Below, piece after piece: positions 1 through 9,047 of a stretch of 64,000 nt of DNA. Location: the NCBI GenBank assembly GCA_030867875.1, contig JAOWCC010001634.1, positions 39,327,403 to 39,391,402 of the forward strand. The letters run 5' to 3'. The notes beneath the pieces were generated by a model that did no database searches, had not been told where the DNA came from, and saw only the letters and a program-made list of their open reading frames with translations. The DNA comes from Actinernus sp. WN-2022. Its lineage: Eukaryota > Cnidaria > Anthozoa > Actiniaria > Actinernidae. The first letter of the stretch is position 1; every line of letters starts with the position of its first letter. The position numbers and the translations under genes were made by a program.

Positions 1-858
1 CTCTACAGTAGCTTAAGGGATGAATGACAAATTCTTAGTGCCTGCTTAACCTTCAATGAATGTTTAGGAGGTGAGGGGTCTCCACTGATAAATCTACAAC
101 TTGTGTGGCTGCTCGATTCAGTGCAAACTTCCCCATATTGTACATGATTCACACATACCAAGGAAAAGCAATTACACCTCCAGCAATAAGAAAACAATGG
201 TTTGTATTTAGGAGCCATTAGTCCAGCTTTTCAATGCTGGGGAAAACATGGCAAAACTAATTTATTCCTAGTACCTGACATCACAAATACAGGACTTGAG
301 CTGTCTGTACATAGTGGAGGTTGCGAGGAAGATTTTCAGATTTTCCTTTTTCTGATATGGAATGCAAAAAAAAAAGAATTATAATCCAAGACTCTTCATA
401 CATTGTATATAGATTGATTTGTAGAGCTACATTGTAAAGTTGGTTTGGGGTTCAATGCCCCTTTAACATATGTCAACAGTCCCTAACCATGCAGTGCTCA
501 GTTATGACCCAAATGCAAAATGTGGTCAGTAATTATCAAAGAAGCCCACCTAAGTGACTGCTCTCCCTCCCCAAGCTGAGCTCTAACTGCAATTAACAAT
601 CAATTTCAAAGGGACTCCAAAGAATAAATAGATAATAATACATGGGCACTTGGAGATATGGAATTTATCTTCAAGCATTCAATTTGATATCTCACGAGTG
701 AGCACAGCGAGAGCTACCATCTCATAGTTGAGCTTTGAAATTTGATATTCTTAAAATGAGCATATGAGCCCTCAAACTTGGAGCTCGGACTAATATTTCT
801 TTTAAGAATATAAAATTTCCACTGGCAACTACATTGTACATGTACATGTATCAGCCAT
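1..858. other. Upstream non-coding stretch
   Basis: I see no convincing coding region here. The short open frames lack splice context and recognisable motifs. A small imperfect foldback lies at about 735-825, where a TTTGATATTCTTAAAA-like arm faces its complement. The rest is AT-rich and unassigned. Confidence 0.5.
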
Positions 859-1134
859 TATAACCCATCAAATATTTTCTTGTGTGATTGGTGAAATGTG
901 TCACGTGACCCAATATTTGCTTTATGTCAGACAACAAATATCCGATTATAACCCATCAAATATTTTCTCTTGTGCATGATTGGTTGAATGCGTCACATGA
1001 TCCAATATTTTCTCTCTGCAAGCAGGAAATATCAGCGATTATAACCCATCCAATATTTTATCGCATGTGATTTGTTGAAAGCATCACGTGACCCAATATT
1101 TTCTCTCCGCGAGCGGGAAATATCAGCGAATACA
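859..1134. repeat. Three-unit tandem repeat with CACGTGA boxes
   Basis: Three diverged units of about 88-95 bp each begin with TTATAACCCATC. Each carries a CACGTGACCCAATATTT-like box (CACATGATCC in the second unit) and ends near a GGAAATATCAGCGA motif. A related copy lies in reverse orientation near 49.0-49.1 kb, so this is a dispersed family and not a unique promoter. Confidence 0.75.
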
Positions 1135-1149
1135 CCCCCTGTGAGCATA

Positions 1150-1585
1150 TAAGCGTGCGTCAAAGAAATTATTTTAAGGATGATGATAACAACAATCTAC
1201 ATATTGTGTAGTCGAAATATGCCCTAATATGTTGTCCTTGGACATTATATGATCCTCGAAACTCAGTTTCCCTTGAGCTTCGCTCTCGGGAGCTGTTCTC
1301 TTCTCAGATCAGATAATGCCCGCAGATGAAATATCATGGCATAATTATTTCGACACCACAAATAGGTTATTGTATTTATATTCCGCCTGTGAGTGTAGCG
1401 CATGTAAGATCTCCTGTAAAAGAAAATATTTGAAGGATTATAAAGAAAATAGCCTACTTTACGGCTGTGAAATATGAACTGTTCTCGGACATTATCTGTT
1501 CCTCAAGCTTGTTGGCTTCTTGGAACAGATGATATCCTTGGACAAGTATAAGTTCATATTTCAAAGGCAGAAGTAGATTATTGTT
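1150..1585. repeat. Dispersed repeat plus foldback
   Basis: The part at 1200-1380 (TGTCCTTGGACATTAT, CTCGAAACTCAGTTTCCC, CAAATAGGTTATTG) has a diverged copy in the opposite orientation at about 47.48-47.65 kb. At about 1451-1575 an inverted repeat pairs GGCTGTGAAATATGAAC with GTTCATATTTCAAAGGC. I see no coding content. Confidence 0.6.
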
Positions 1586-1758
1586 TATACAGTCCCTTGA
1601 CAGAAGCTTATACTCTATTTATTTTCTGCCAGCCGGGCCCTAATGCCATCATAGCCTTAAATGTACAGTCATTTTTTGGGTTTTGACCCTGCTCAACATA
1701 AGTGTTATTCATTTAATTTTTATGCAGAAAGCTACATTAGCATGACAGTACTTCAATA

Positions 1759-2057
1759 TTAAGGCAACTCTACTGTAAAACAATGTTTGTTATGGATACC
1801 AAAATGTATTGCTGTGTTTGTTTCCTGATTTTCTTGTCCATAAAGCTGCCATCAATCAATCAATCAATGCAACTGTATATATAAATTGAGGGTAACACTT
1901 AATAGTGCAAAGCATTAATAACCCTGTGGCCCTCGTCGTGGATGTTATGACATCACACGGTTGCTTCTATTAACAAACACAGCCTTAGATTTAGGCATAC
2001 ATAACAAACTTTTGGGAGTACATGTAAATATTGTTTTACAGTAGAGGTTCCCTTTAA
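1759..2057. mobile_element. Foldback/MITE with TTAA ends
   Basis: Both ends read TTAAGG or TTAAAGGGAAC inward, followed by CTCTACTGTAAAACAAT on opposite strands, so this is a terminal inverted repeat of about 30-60 bp. The TTAA at each end suggests a TTAA target duplication, as in piggyBac-like elements. The same family flanks the insertion at 53.17-55.35 kb and occurs near 56.6 kb. It lies about 200 bp upstream of the 3' splice site of gene 1. Confidence 0.7.
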
Positions 2058-2267
2058 CTTGCATGTAAACACTGAATTATTAATGATTAACTATTATTTT
2101 GTTTGCAATTTCCAAGGAATTGTGAAAGATGATATCCCCTTTTTCTCCACATGTGTGCAAAATGCTAACAGCTAGATAAAATAATATGTGGCTCTTGATA
2201 ACTCGTTACTTTCAATTTGATATTTGTATCACTTTATAGTAATCTACTTAATTGATCTATTTCCCAG

Positions 2268-2291
2268 GTATTGCCACACAAGTAACTTGAA
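2268..2291 (+). other. 5' UTR part of the coding exon, after a 3' splice site
   Basis: A pyrimidine-rich tract ending TTTCCCAG at 2267 is a good 3' splice site 24 bp before the ATG. This implies an upstream 5' UTR exon that I cannot place. An in-frame TAA lies 9 bp before the ATG, which fixes the start codon. Confidence 0.65.
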
Positions 2292-3791
2292 ATGGGTAAT
2301 GTTGATTCATCCCAACTAGTACCCATTCCCCCTGGATTTGAGTACATGTGCATTGTTGTCCAAAAGCCAGATGGGATTCGTGTCCTTCACGGCAGTGAGC
2401 GAGATCTGTCAATCATCAAGGAAGCAATAGAAGAGACATGGACTGCAGGCTTTGATGCAGAAGGAAAGTCGAAGTGTCATGGGTACGTCTGGGCCTACAA
2501 GCTGACCGGTTTTCCCTTTGATAAAGGTTGCACCGCTATTGAAGCTGTTAACTCGAGGAAAATGGTGTGTAGAATCCTATGGAAACTGAACAATGCTGGT
2601 TGGAAGCTCATTACTGCGACTGACCTCTCCAGAAAGTTGGCATTTGGTACTTTCTTCTTAGTGAAACAAGAAGTAGAGTCTATTACCTACCCGTATTCTT
2701 GTATCAATATTAGCAGTTCAGATAAACTTCAGATGATAAACTTCTCAGAGCATCTGTATCCAGCAATTAAGTCAGTTATTGAAGCAAATTGGAGTCAAGG
2801 AATACAGCTCATAGAATCTGAAGAGAAAAACCTATATCAAATAAAGCTGTATGGTGAACCATGGAAAGGTATGGGAGCAGTGGCTGTTGAAGCTCGTTCA
2901 TTGATTCAGAAGCTCATAGAACTTGCTGCTCAGAATCAGCTCTCCTTCCGCTGTGCAGCAAACATCAAAAGCACAGCTGATAGCTTGTTTTTCTATCACG
3001 AGCCACGGCTAGCCCAGGGTGAGACTCCTGAGCTCTTCACCATCAGTCTCAACAGAGAGGACAGGGTCAGGCTCATTAATGCTCCAGAAGAAATGGTCCC
3101 TATAGTTAGACAAGTCTTGCAAGATAATTGGGGATGGAGAGGTGGCATCCAAAAGGAAGGAGCCTACAGTGGTAGCTACGAGTTCAAGCTGAAGGGTGAA
3201 CCATGGTGGACATCTAACAAAGAGTCCATTATGGCAAGATATCTTATCTCCAAGCTCCTCGAAACACTTCAAAGCCACGGCTGGCATGTTATCAGTGGTT
3301 TCGATATCTCCAGGCGAATTTCCAATAAGAGTGTCCTCATTTTCCAGAAGTCAGCATCGATGACAGTACCAATCATGTGCATTAGTCCCAGCGGTACCGA
3401 TAAACTGAGTTTCATCAATGCCCCGGATGATGTCTTGGAAGTTTGCCGACAGATCATGGAAACCCGATGGCCCAAGAAGATCTGCAATGAGAAGCGGAAG
3501 GATACAGCTCTAGAAGTATCATGTGTGCAATTTAAGCTCAATGGTAGCCCATGGGATGGAGAAAACGATGACAAGTATTATGTACGAAGCATGCTGTGCT
3601 TCATTCTACAGGCTCTTACTCAAAAGAATTGGAAGCTAATCCTGTCTGGTGACGTATCGGCAAAGTACTATGATGATGATGATGAGAAGTATCCCCTTGA
3701 TGTTCACAGCTGGTGGTTTGTGCACATCGAGGACCCAGACATGCCTCCTAGCATTCCTCCCTTGTATGGCCTTGGTACTGCACTCCAGTGA
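2292..3791 (+). CDS. Four-repeat KLxGxPW protein, family unknown
   Basis: This single uninterrupted exon encodes 499 residues. I do not recognise a named family and assign no function. The protein is built of four diverged repeats of about 105-120 residues (roughly 17-126, 133-237, 247-353 and 360-482). Each has a [DK]-x-[LV]-x-[LF]-I/M-N-type strand, a helix ending in a conserved W, then a (Y/F)-x-x-K-L-x-G-x-P-(W/F) core at 67-76, 182-191, 296-305 and 412-421, then a helix and a final strand such as GWKLI or GWHVI. The N-terminus MGNVDSS fits an N-myristoylation signal (Gly2, Ser6), which suggests membrane association. There is no signal peptide or transmembrane segment. A tract DDDDE lies near 461-465. 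The start is supported by an in-frame upstream TAA and G at positions -3 and +4. Conservation of the four repeats makes this a real gene. Confidence 0.9.
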   Translation: MGNVDSSQLVPIPPGFEYMCIVVQKPDGIRVLHGSERDLSIIKEAIEETWTAGFDAEGKSKCHGYVWAYKLTGFPFDKGCTAIEAVNSRKMVCRILWKLNNAGWKLITATDLSRKLAFGTFFLVKQEVESITYPYSCINISSSDKLQMINFSEHLYPAIKSVIEANWSQGIQLIESEEKNLYQIKLYGEPWKGMGAVAVEARSLIQKLIELAAQNQLSFRCAANIKSTADSLFFYHEPRLAQGETPELFTISLNREDRVRLINAPEEMVPIVRQVLQDNWGWRGGIQKEGAYSGSYEFKLKGEPWWTSNKESIMARYLISKLLETLQSHGWHVISGFDISRRISNKSVLIFQKSASMTVPIMCISPSGTDKLSFINAPDDVLEVCRQIMETRWPKKICNEKRKDTALEVSCVQFKLNGSPWDGENDDKYYVRSMLCFILQALTQKNWKLILSGDVSAKYYDDDDEKYPLDVHSWWFVHIEDPDMPPSIPPLYGLGTALQ

Positions 3792-4074
3792 AGCAGAATG
3801 TACCACAAATATTGAATCAGTGAGGTATCCCAGTGTTGGTCTTATATGGATATATATTAGTTGTCGAGGATGTTTTAGTTGGTATTTGTCTGAATGTGTA
3901 CAAGTATGTGATCGTTGTAAACGTAAACAGAATTGATGTTACATATGAACAATGTACCTAAGTTATTGCCATAGTTTTTGCTTCCAACTCTGTACCAATG
4001 AACCGACTGCAGATACGGAGTGTGGAGTGAAAGAATAAGGCTGGGCAGACCAGAATAATATTATAATACATGCT
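3792..4074 (+). other. Probable 3' UTR of the four-repeat gene
   Basis: This follows the stop codon and shows no exact AATAAA before the MITE that starts at 4075. The first exact AATAAA downstream is at 4195-4200, inside that element, so the 3' end may be supplied by the transposon. The 3' end is inferred, not seen. Confidence 0.45.
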
Positions 4075-4444
4075 TTAAAGTGCAAGTATCGCCATGAAAC
4101 AACATGAACTCTTTTTGCCCCAAATTCTATTTGTGATCTACTTCAGTTGTCTAACTTAGTTTTCTTTGAGAGGCAGGAGCAGAAATTAAACTAAAATAAA
4201 CGCTACCCGAATTGCGGGATTGATTCATCTTGTAATTTCACAATGAAAACCTACGGGATTTTATTGTAGTAGTTTTCTCTAGGGAGGTTCATCTTATGAC
4301 GTCACAGGATCCATGCAAAGTAACCAAAATTAGGGATTAAACGCCAGAAATTTTACAAAATTTGCAAGATTAATACCTTTTGTGACAAACACAATAGTAC
4401 AATATAATTTGTTTTGTTTTTTTGACATAATACTTGCACTTTAA
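4075..4444. mobile_element. TTAAAGTG-type MITE
   Basis: Terminal inverted repeats TTAAAGTGCAAGTAT and ATACTTGCACTTTAA bound 370 bp, with TTAA at both extremes. An internal TGACGTCA lies near 4299. It holds no open frame of note. It belongs with the elements at 21.4, 46.4, 49.5, 51.2, 61.5 and 63.0 kb. Confidence 0.8.
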
Positions 4445-4650
4445 GATCTTATAGGCAGAACATATTTTAGTCTAGTGGTCTCTTCCATGGCTGAAATGTA
4501 TATAATTTGTGTGAAATAATTCCCTTTTGACATTTATAGCTAGAACAAGATGTATTGTAATCAAAACCAAAATTGAAGAAAGAATTATTATATTGGATAA
4601 AAATATTTTTTAGCTACTACAATATTTATCATAGAGCAAGTGCAAAATAG

Positions 4651-5231
4651 CTACCTTATTATAGGAAATTAACAATGCACTTTATTAACGCGATTTTACA
4701 AAATTCGCGTTAATTTAATGTATCTTAATTAATGTCGATGTAAATTTAATGCACGCTATTTTACAACATTGTTATTTTAAAGCACCTTTATTTCATTTCA
4801 AAACCTTATTAGTTCATGACTCCTCTATTGGCTCTTCAGAGTCACTATTGCGGTTTGGTTTCCGTCAATCAAACGAGTGAGCAGCTCTTGGTGATTTCAC
4901 CGTGAGGCTTTGAAAGATCTTTTGAATTGATAGGGTCTAGTTAGGCTTCAAACCCAAATTTTCGGCTTTAAAAAAAACTTAGAAACATCCGTGCACTTGT
5001 CTTGGAAGGTTTTATTGACGGAAGCCAAAACGCAGTTTGGCGTTCAGAAATGTAAAGTGCGAGTTTGCAGAATTATGAAAATCGCAGTAAATAAAGCAAG
5101 ATGCTTATCGAAAAATTCGCGTTAATTTAATGCATGTAAACCTAACTTTTGAAAAATTCGCGTTAATTTAGTGTAACGTAATTTTTTTTCGCGTTGTCAA
5201 CGTGCATTGTTAATTTCCTATAATAAGGTAG
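4651..5231. mobile_element. MITE with 30-bp perfect terminal inverted repeats
   Basis: The left end, from CTACCTTATTATAGG at 4651-4680, is the exact reverse complement of 5202-5231. Inside, the motif AATTCGCGTTAATTTA recurs at about 4701, 5116 and 5154 in the same orientation. A second inverted pair (GGTTTCCGTCAAT / ATTGACGGAAGCC, about 4856-5025) suggests a nested element. No coding capacity is visible. Confidence 0.85.
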
Positions 5232-5405
5232 TTAGGTTTTAGAGAAATAGTAATAATGGTGATGGTGGTGGTGTTGATGACAATTCGATGATGATGAGAT
5301 ATAAGGAGGAGGCCGCACTCATCAAAGACGATTTTCAGGAGGGTCCTCAAATTAAATCAATTAATCATATAATATTATAAAACACGAACATTGAAATACA
5401 ATAAA

Positions 5406-5514
5406 CACTTAATGACTGGCCCCGAGGGAAAGAGTGAGTTCTGTTTCCCCGAGATCCTCGATGGATCGAGGGGAAACAAAACTCACTGATTCCCGAGGGG
5501 ACAGTCATTGAGTG
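5406..5514. repeat. 109-bp palindrome
   Basis: Arms CACTTAATGACTG / CAGTCATTGAGTG and AGTGAGTTCTGTTTCCCC / GGGGAAACAAAACTCACT fold almost end to end around CGAGATCCTCGATGG. It is probably a small foldback element. Confidence 0.75.
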
Positions 5515-6118
5515 ATTTGTTATATAGACATAAGTTTTACTAGAGGCAAAGGTGTGCAAGTAAATACAGGACTTACTGATACGAGCTTTTCTTCGTGGAG
5601 CTGCTTTTCAACACAAAAAAACTGCCTGCATCGCTACGGCATTTTTAGCATCGTTTTGTGTCTTTCGTGCATCCTTTTTTAGCTCTAATTTCTCACTCTC
5701 GCGCTTGATAAAAATGTAAATTGTTTCTTTGGAGCTGGTTCCATTTTGAACGCTTTCTTTAGACGAAAAATGGTCAGCTTTTGATGAATATCTAGACATT
5801 TTGGTAAACAAATATTTCCCGCCTTTAGCTAGCCAGTGGCGCGCGCGACAATCACACCATCTTCTGTCACGATGTGATCACGTGGCGGGCAACTATTTTT
5901 GAAATGTTGCCCGCGCGGGAAACATTGAAATTTGATGACTGCCACGTGACCCAAAATCAGCCAATGAGAGCGTGCGTTGTGTCTGGAAAACTTATGGCTA
6001 TGTAACAATAGCTATTAATAGTTGATGTAAAGACTAATTAGTTGCAAAGGAACATTTTTAGGGAAGATCACAACCCACGATCTCTTCCAACAATGCGACT
6101 TTCCGCTGACAATAATTA

Positions 6119-6238
6119 ATGTTGGCTCTCACGAGGGACGTAGTGCCGAGCGAGTTCCGAAGAGACACATATTGCCGAGCGAGTTACTCTCCGCTTCGGA
6201 GCTTGCTCGGCACTACGAGTCTCGTGCGAGCCAACATT
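6119..6238. repeat. Inverted repeat, about 45-bp arms
   Basis: AATGTTGGCTCTCACGAGG with GTAGTGCCGAGCGAGTT on the left is matched by the complement on the right, ending GAGCCAACATT. A CAAGATGGCGGC motif follows at about 6249. No gene start could be linked to it. Confidence 0.75.
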
Positions 6239-6436
6239 GTAGAATTTCAAGATGGCGGCTAGACATCGTGAGTGAAACAAAACAGGCAAGTCTCTTGAAG
6301 TCTGCCGTGCGCCCTTGACCAGATTTCTCCTGGTCCCAGTTAATCCTGCACAGAGGTTTTCTTAAAGGTTTAGCTCCTCTTCGTACATGTACGTACTATG
6401 ATTGGGGATTAGATTACTGCAATTTAAGTCAAAGTC

Positions 6437-6998
6437 CAGTAAATTATTTACAGATTTGTTCAAAAATACCCAGCAATGATATGTAAGACTTCTCTTGTGT
6501 ATTGGGAAAAATAGAATCTATTCTACATCAAGTGAGTACTGAGGTGAATAATAAAATGTTTCTTGATTTGAGTGTTGCATCTATGAGTTGTAAAGGTTTA
6601 TATATTTTGAATATGATAATAACGTGACGTCAAACAGGGAATCATTTCATACGCAAAACTTTCTGGTAGAGGTAAATAATCTTTTATAAGTACATCATGT
6701 TATATTTAAAGCTTAGTCAGTGATTTTACCAAATACTTGCCTAAATCAAGAGTAAATTTCATTCACAAGGAGAATGAAATGACGGTAGATTATACCTGTT
6801 TAACGTCGTGTCATCTTATTTATCTTATCTTTACGACGCTCAAATCAAGAAATATTTTACCATTCAACTATTTAGTTGATGTAGAATCGATTTTAGTATT
6901 AAAATATTTGGGCTTATATGCACTTCTAGTAAATTATTCACAGATTTGTACAAAAAAGAAACGACAATGATGTGTTTGACTTCTCTTGTGTAATGAGA
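6437..6998. mobile_element. Foldback element flanked by 72-bp direct repeats
   Basis: Two diverged direct copies (about 6437-6509 and 6927-6998, sharing AGTAAATTATT, ACAGATTTGT and GACTTCTCTTGTGTA) bracket an inverted-repeat element. The element's arms contain TTCTACATCAAGTGAGT and TTTCTTGATTTGAG with their complements near 6836-6890. The arms match the element at 57.99-58.39 kb. It carries GTGACGTCAAAC inside. Confidence 0.65.
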
Positions 6999-7130
6999 CG
7001 TATCCTAAGGAATGTAGTGCGTCGGTAGGGAGGCAGTTCTAGGCTCTGTTTTGTAAAACTTGTAGTGTTCTCATCAAGCCCTTGAATCCCTTCACACGAT
7101 GTGATAATAGTTGCGTTAATCATTAGCTCT

Positions 7131-7370
7131 GTTGGGAGTCGGGGTGGTGTAAGTAGTAAGCGCTTCGCTCCTCACCTCTGGCCCGGGTTTGATTCCCGAT
7201 CGATATCGCGGCGTCCTATGCGAGTTCTCGCCCTTGCTCGGAGGGTTTTACTCCAGGTTCTCCGGTTTTCGTCCCTCCACAAAAACCAGCACGCTAAATT
7301 CAAGTACGATCTGTGGATTAGCCGGGACCTGACTTTGATCACCTCTTGTTGTTTCAGCCAGGTTAAAAAT
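7131..7370 (+). mobile_element. tRNA-derived SINE
   Basis: A tRNA-like head starts at GGAGTCGGGGTGGTGTAAG and carries an A-box-like GGTGTAAGTAGT and a clear B box, GGGTTTGATTCCCG. The body runs through TCTCGCCCTTGCTCGGAGGG and TCCGGTTTTCGTCCCTCC to GATCTGTGGATTAGCC. A 3' fragment of the same family recurs at 9882-9920. The open frame that spans it is incidental. Confidence 0.75.
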
Positions 7371-8120
7371 TCAGAGTTTTCCTTGGCAACAAGCGTTTTC
7401 TGCCTCTTATTGGACCAAGCCGTGATGAAACTTTACGATTCAAGGGGGCACTGTCAATCAAATGGACCCTTCAAGCTTTGTTTAAATAAACGAAACTACA
7501 AACATAACGCCCTAAAATCGAAGTTAAATACAATGTACCATGTCAATGTCCTGATATGCTTTTCAAACTTTTTCGATAGAGGTGGCCGGCAAAGATTAGA
7601 ATTGATTACAAAAACTAATTCTAGAAACTTATTTGAATTTAAGTAGCTTTACTGAATTTCTCATTCTTAAAAGGCAGTATTTTCATTCACCCGAATCTTT
7701 GCCATCCTTCATCAAAATAGACTCAAATTTTCTCAGCATATCTGGAAAGCATACTCTGCTAATCTAAGTAGTTATTTTTGTCTTTAGTCGTGAGAAAGTT
7801 TATCATTTGTGGGTTGACAGTACCCTTTTAACGTGGTCTTAATTACCAATTGCAACTAATTGACTGATTGATGAAGACCCCGTAGATCCAAGTATGTAGT
7901 TTATAAACTAATTGTGCAACTTGCAGAATGTATTTAAAACATACTTGGAAAATAAACTATATAATGATACGATCTATACTTGGCTACTATTCATTTAATT
8001 TATGTTGACTGCTTTGAGGTTCTCAGTTCGAACTCTCAATGAGAACCAATTACATTGCAGAACAAATATACAAAGCATTTCAACTTACAGTTACTTGAGC
8101 CAATCAATATCGATTACAAT

Positions 8121-8485
8121 AGGGCGTGCACACATAGCACTACAGCTTACCACTTTACATCACATTATTTACACTTACTAGCTAGTGCTACGCGGCAAAC
8201 ATGATTTCATATCATAACTACATATACATATATAATCGCCGTGACCCTATAAAACGCACCAATACCCACGATTGCTCTCATCTGACTTGATAGCTCAGTT
8301 GGTAGAGCGCCAGACATGCAACCTGGAGGTCGTTGGGTTCGAGTCCCACTTGGGTCAGAGATGTTTTCTCTTTCCCTCGTAGGGCGTGCACACATAGCAC
8401 TACAGCTTACCACTTTACATCACATTATTTACACTTACTAGTGCTACGCGGCAAACATGATTTCATATCATAACTACATATACAA
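8121..8485. mobile_element. Direct terminal repeats around a tRNA-like core
   Basis: About 105-115 bp beginning AGGGCGTGCACACATAGCAC occurs at about 8122-8230 and again at about 8382-8485 in the same orientation. The copies are nearly identical apart from a 4-bp indel (CTAGCTAG / CTAG). Between them lie about 150 bp including a tRNA-like sequence. This resembles a terminal-repeat miniature retroelement or a rearranged SINE. No coding capacity is present. Confidence 0.65.
8284..8357 (+). pseudogene. tRNA-like sequence (SINE head), not a functional tRNA
   Basis: A cloverleaf can be drawn: acceptor GACTTGA / TTGGGTC, D arm GCTC-AGTTGGTA-GAGC, anticodon arm CCAGA-CATGCAA-CCTGG and T arm around TTCGAGT. 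Position 33 is A where U is expected, the last anticodon-stem pair and the first T-stem pair are mismatched, and it sits between direct repeats. It could still serve as a Pol III promoter. Confidence 0.6.
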
Positions 8486-8707
8486 TACAATAGCCTTTCA
8501 ACTTGCTCGAGCTCATTTGGTGGACAAGTTCTGAAGTTGACTGATGAAGTCATTTGAATAAAGAAAATCGCATAGATAATTATCCTAGGATTTGTAAGTT
8601 GGAACTGTATTTTCTGACAAAACAAAAATTCCTTAGACAATTGAAAAATTAAGCCAAGCTAGTTTAAACCACCTGCGACTCGACGATGTCACGTAGTTGA
8701 ACTATTA

Positions 8708-9042
8708 GGGACCTTACGCAACCAGGACGGCAACGTCTTGGAAGATGGCATAATACCATAATTGCATGTGAAAATGCACGCAGTCGCCACATTTCAACCG
8801 TTCTCTGGAAAAACAACGTGAAACCCCAAAGTTTACGTGTACAAGAGAACGTAAGAACGTAAACCACTCTGTTTTTCGTTCGGCGTGAGCAAGACTTTAT
8901 GCTTATCATATTTTTCGAAGACCTAGATGTGAAACGTGACTAAAGGCAAATAAAGGAACTTGTAAACACCAGCCTTTTCGGGAGAAACACTTTTCTACCT
9001 CCCGTCGTCACTGCCGTCGCCGTCCTGGTTGCGTAAGGTCCC
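8708..9042. mobile_element. 335-bp MITE, TIR GGGACCTTACGC, TSD TATTA
   Basis: Terminal inverted repeats GGGACCTTACGCAACCAGGA (and on into CGGC) are near-perfect at both ends. TATTA stands immediately outside each end (8703-8707 and 9043-9047), a likely 5-bp target duplication. The internal sequence has no open frame of note. Confidence 0.8.
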
Positions 9043-9047
9043 TATTA

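Noticed and set aside
3009..3574. Minus-strand open frames of about 100 residues
   Set aside because: They are shadows of the four-repeat gene on the plus strand, which has the repeat conservation.
7101..7646. 181-residue open frame
   Set aside because: Its first half is a tRNA-derived SINE read through its Pol III boxes, and the rest has no motif.
8284..8357. Functional tRNA gene
   Set aside because: A at position 33, mismatches in anticodon and T stems, and placement between direct repeats make it a SINE head or pseudogene.
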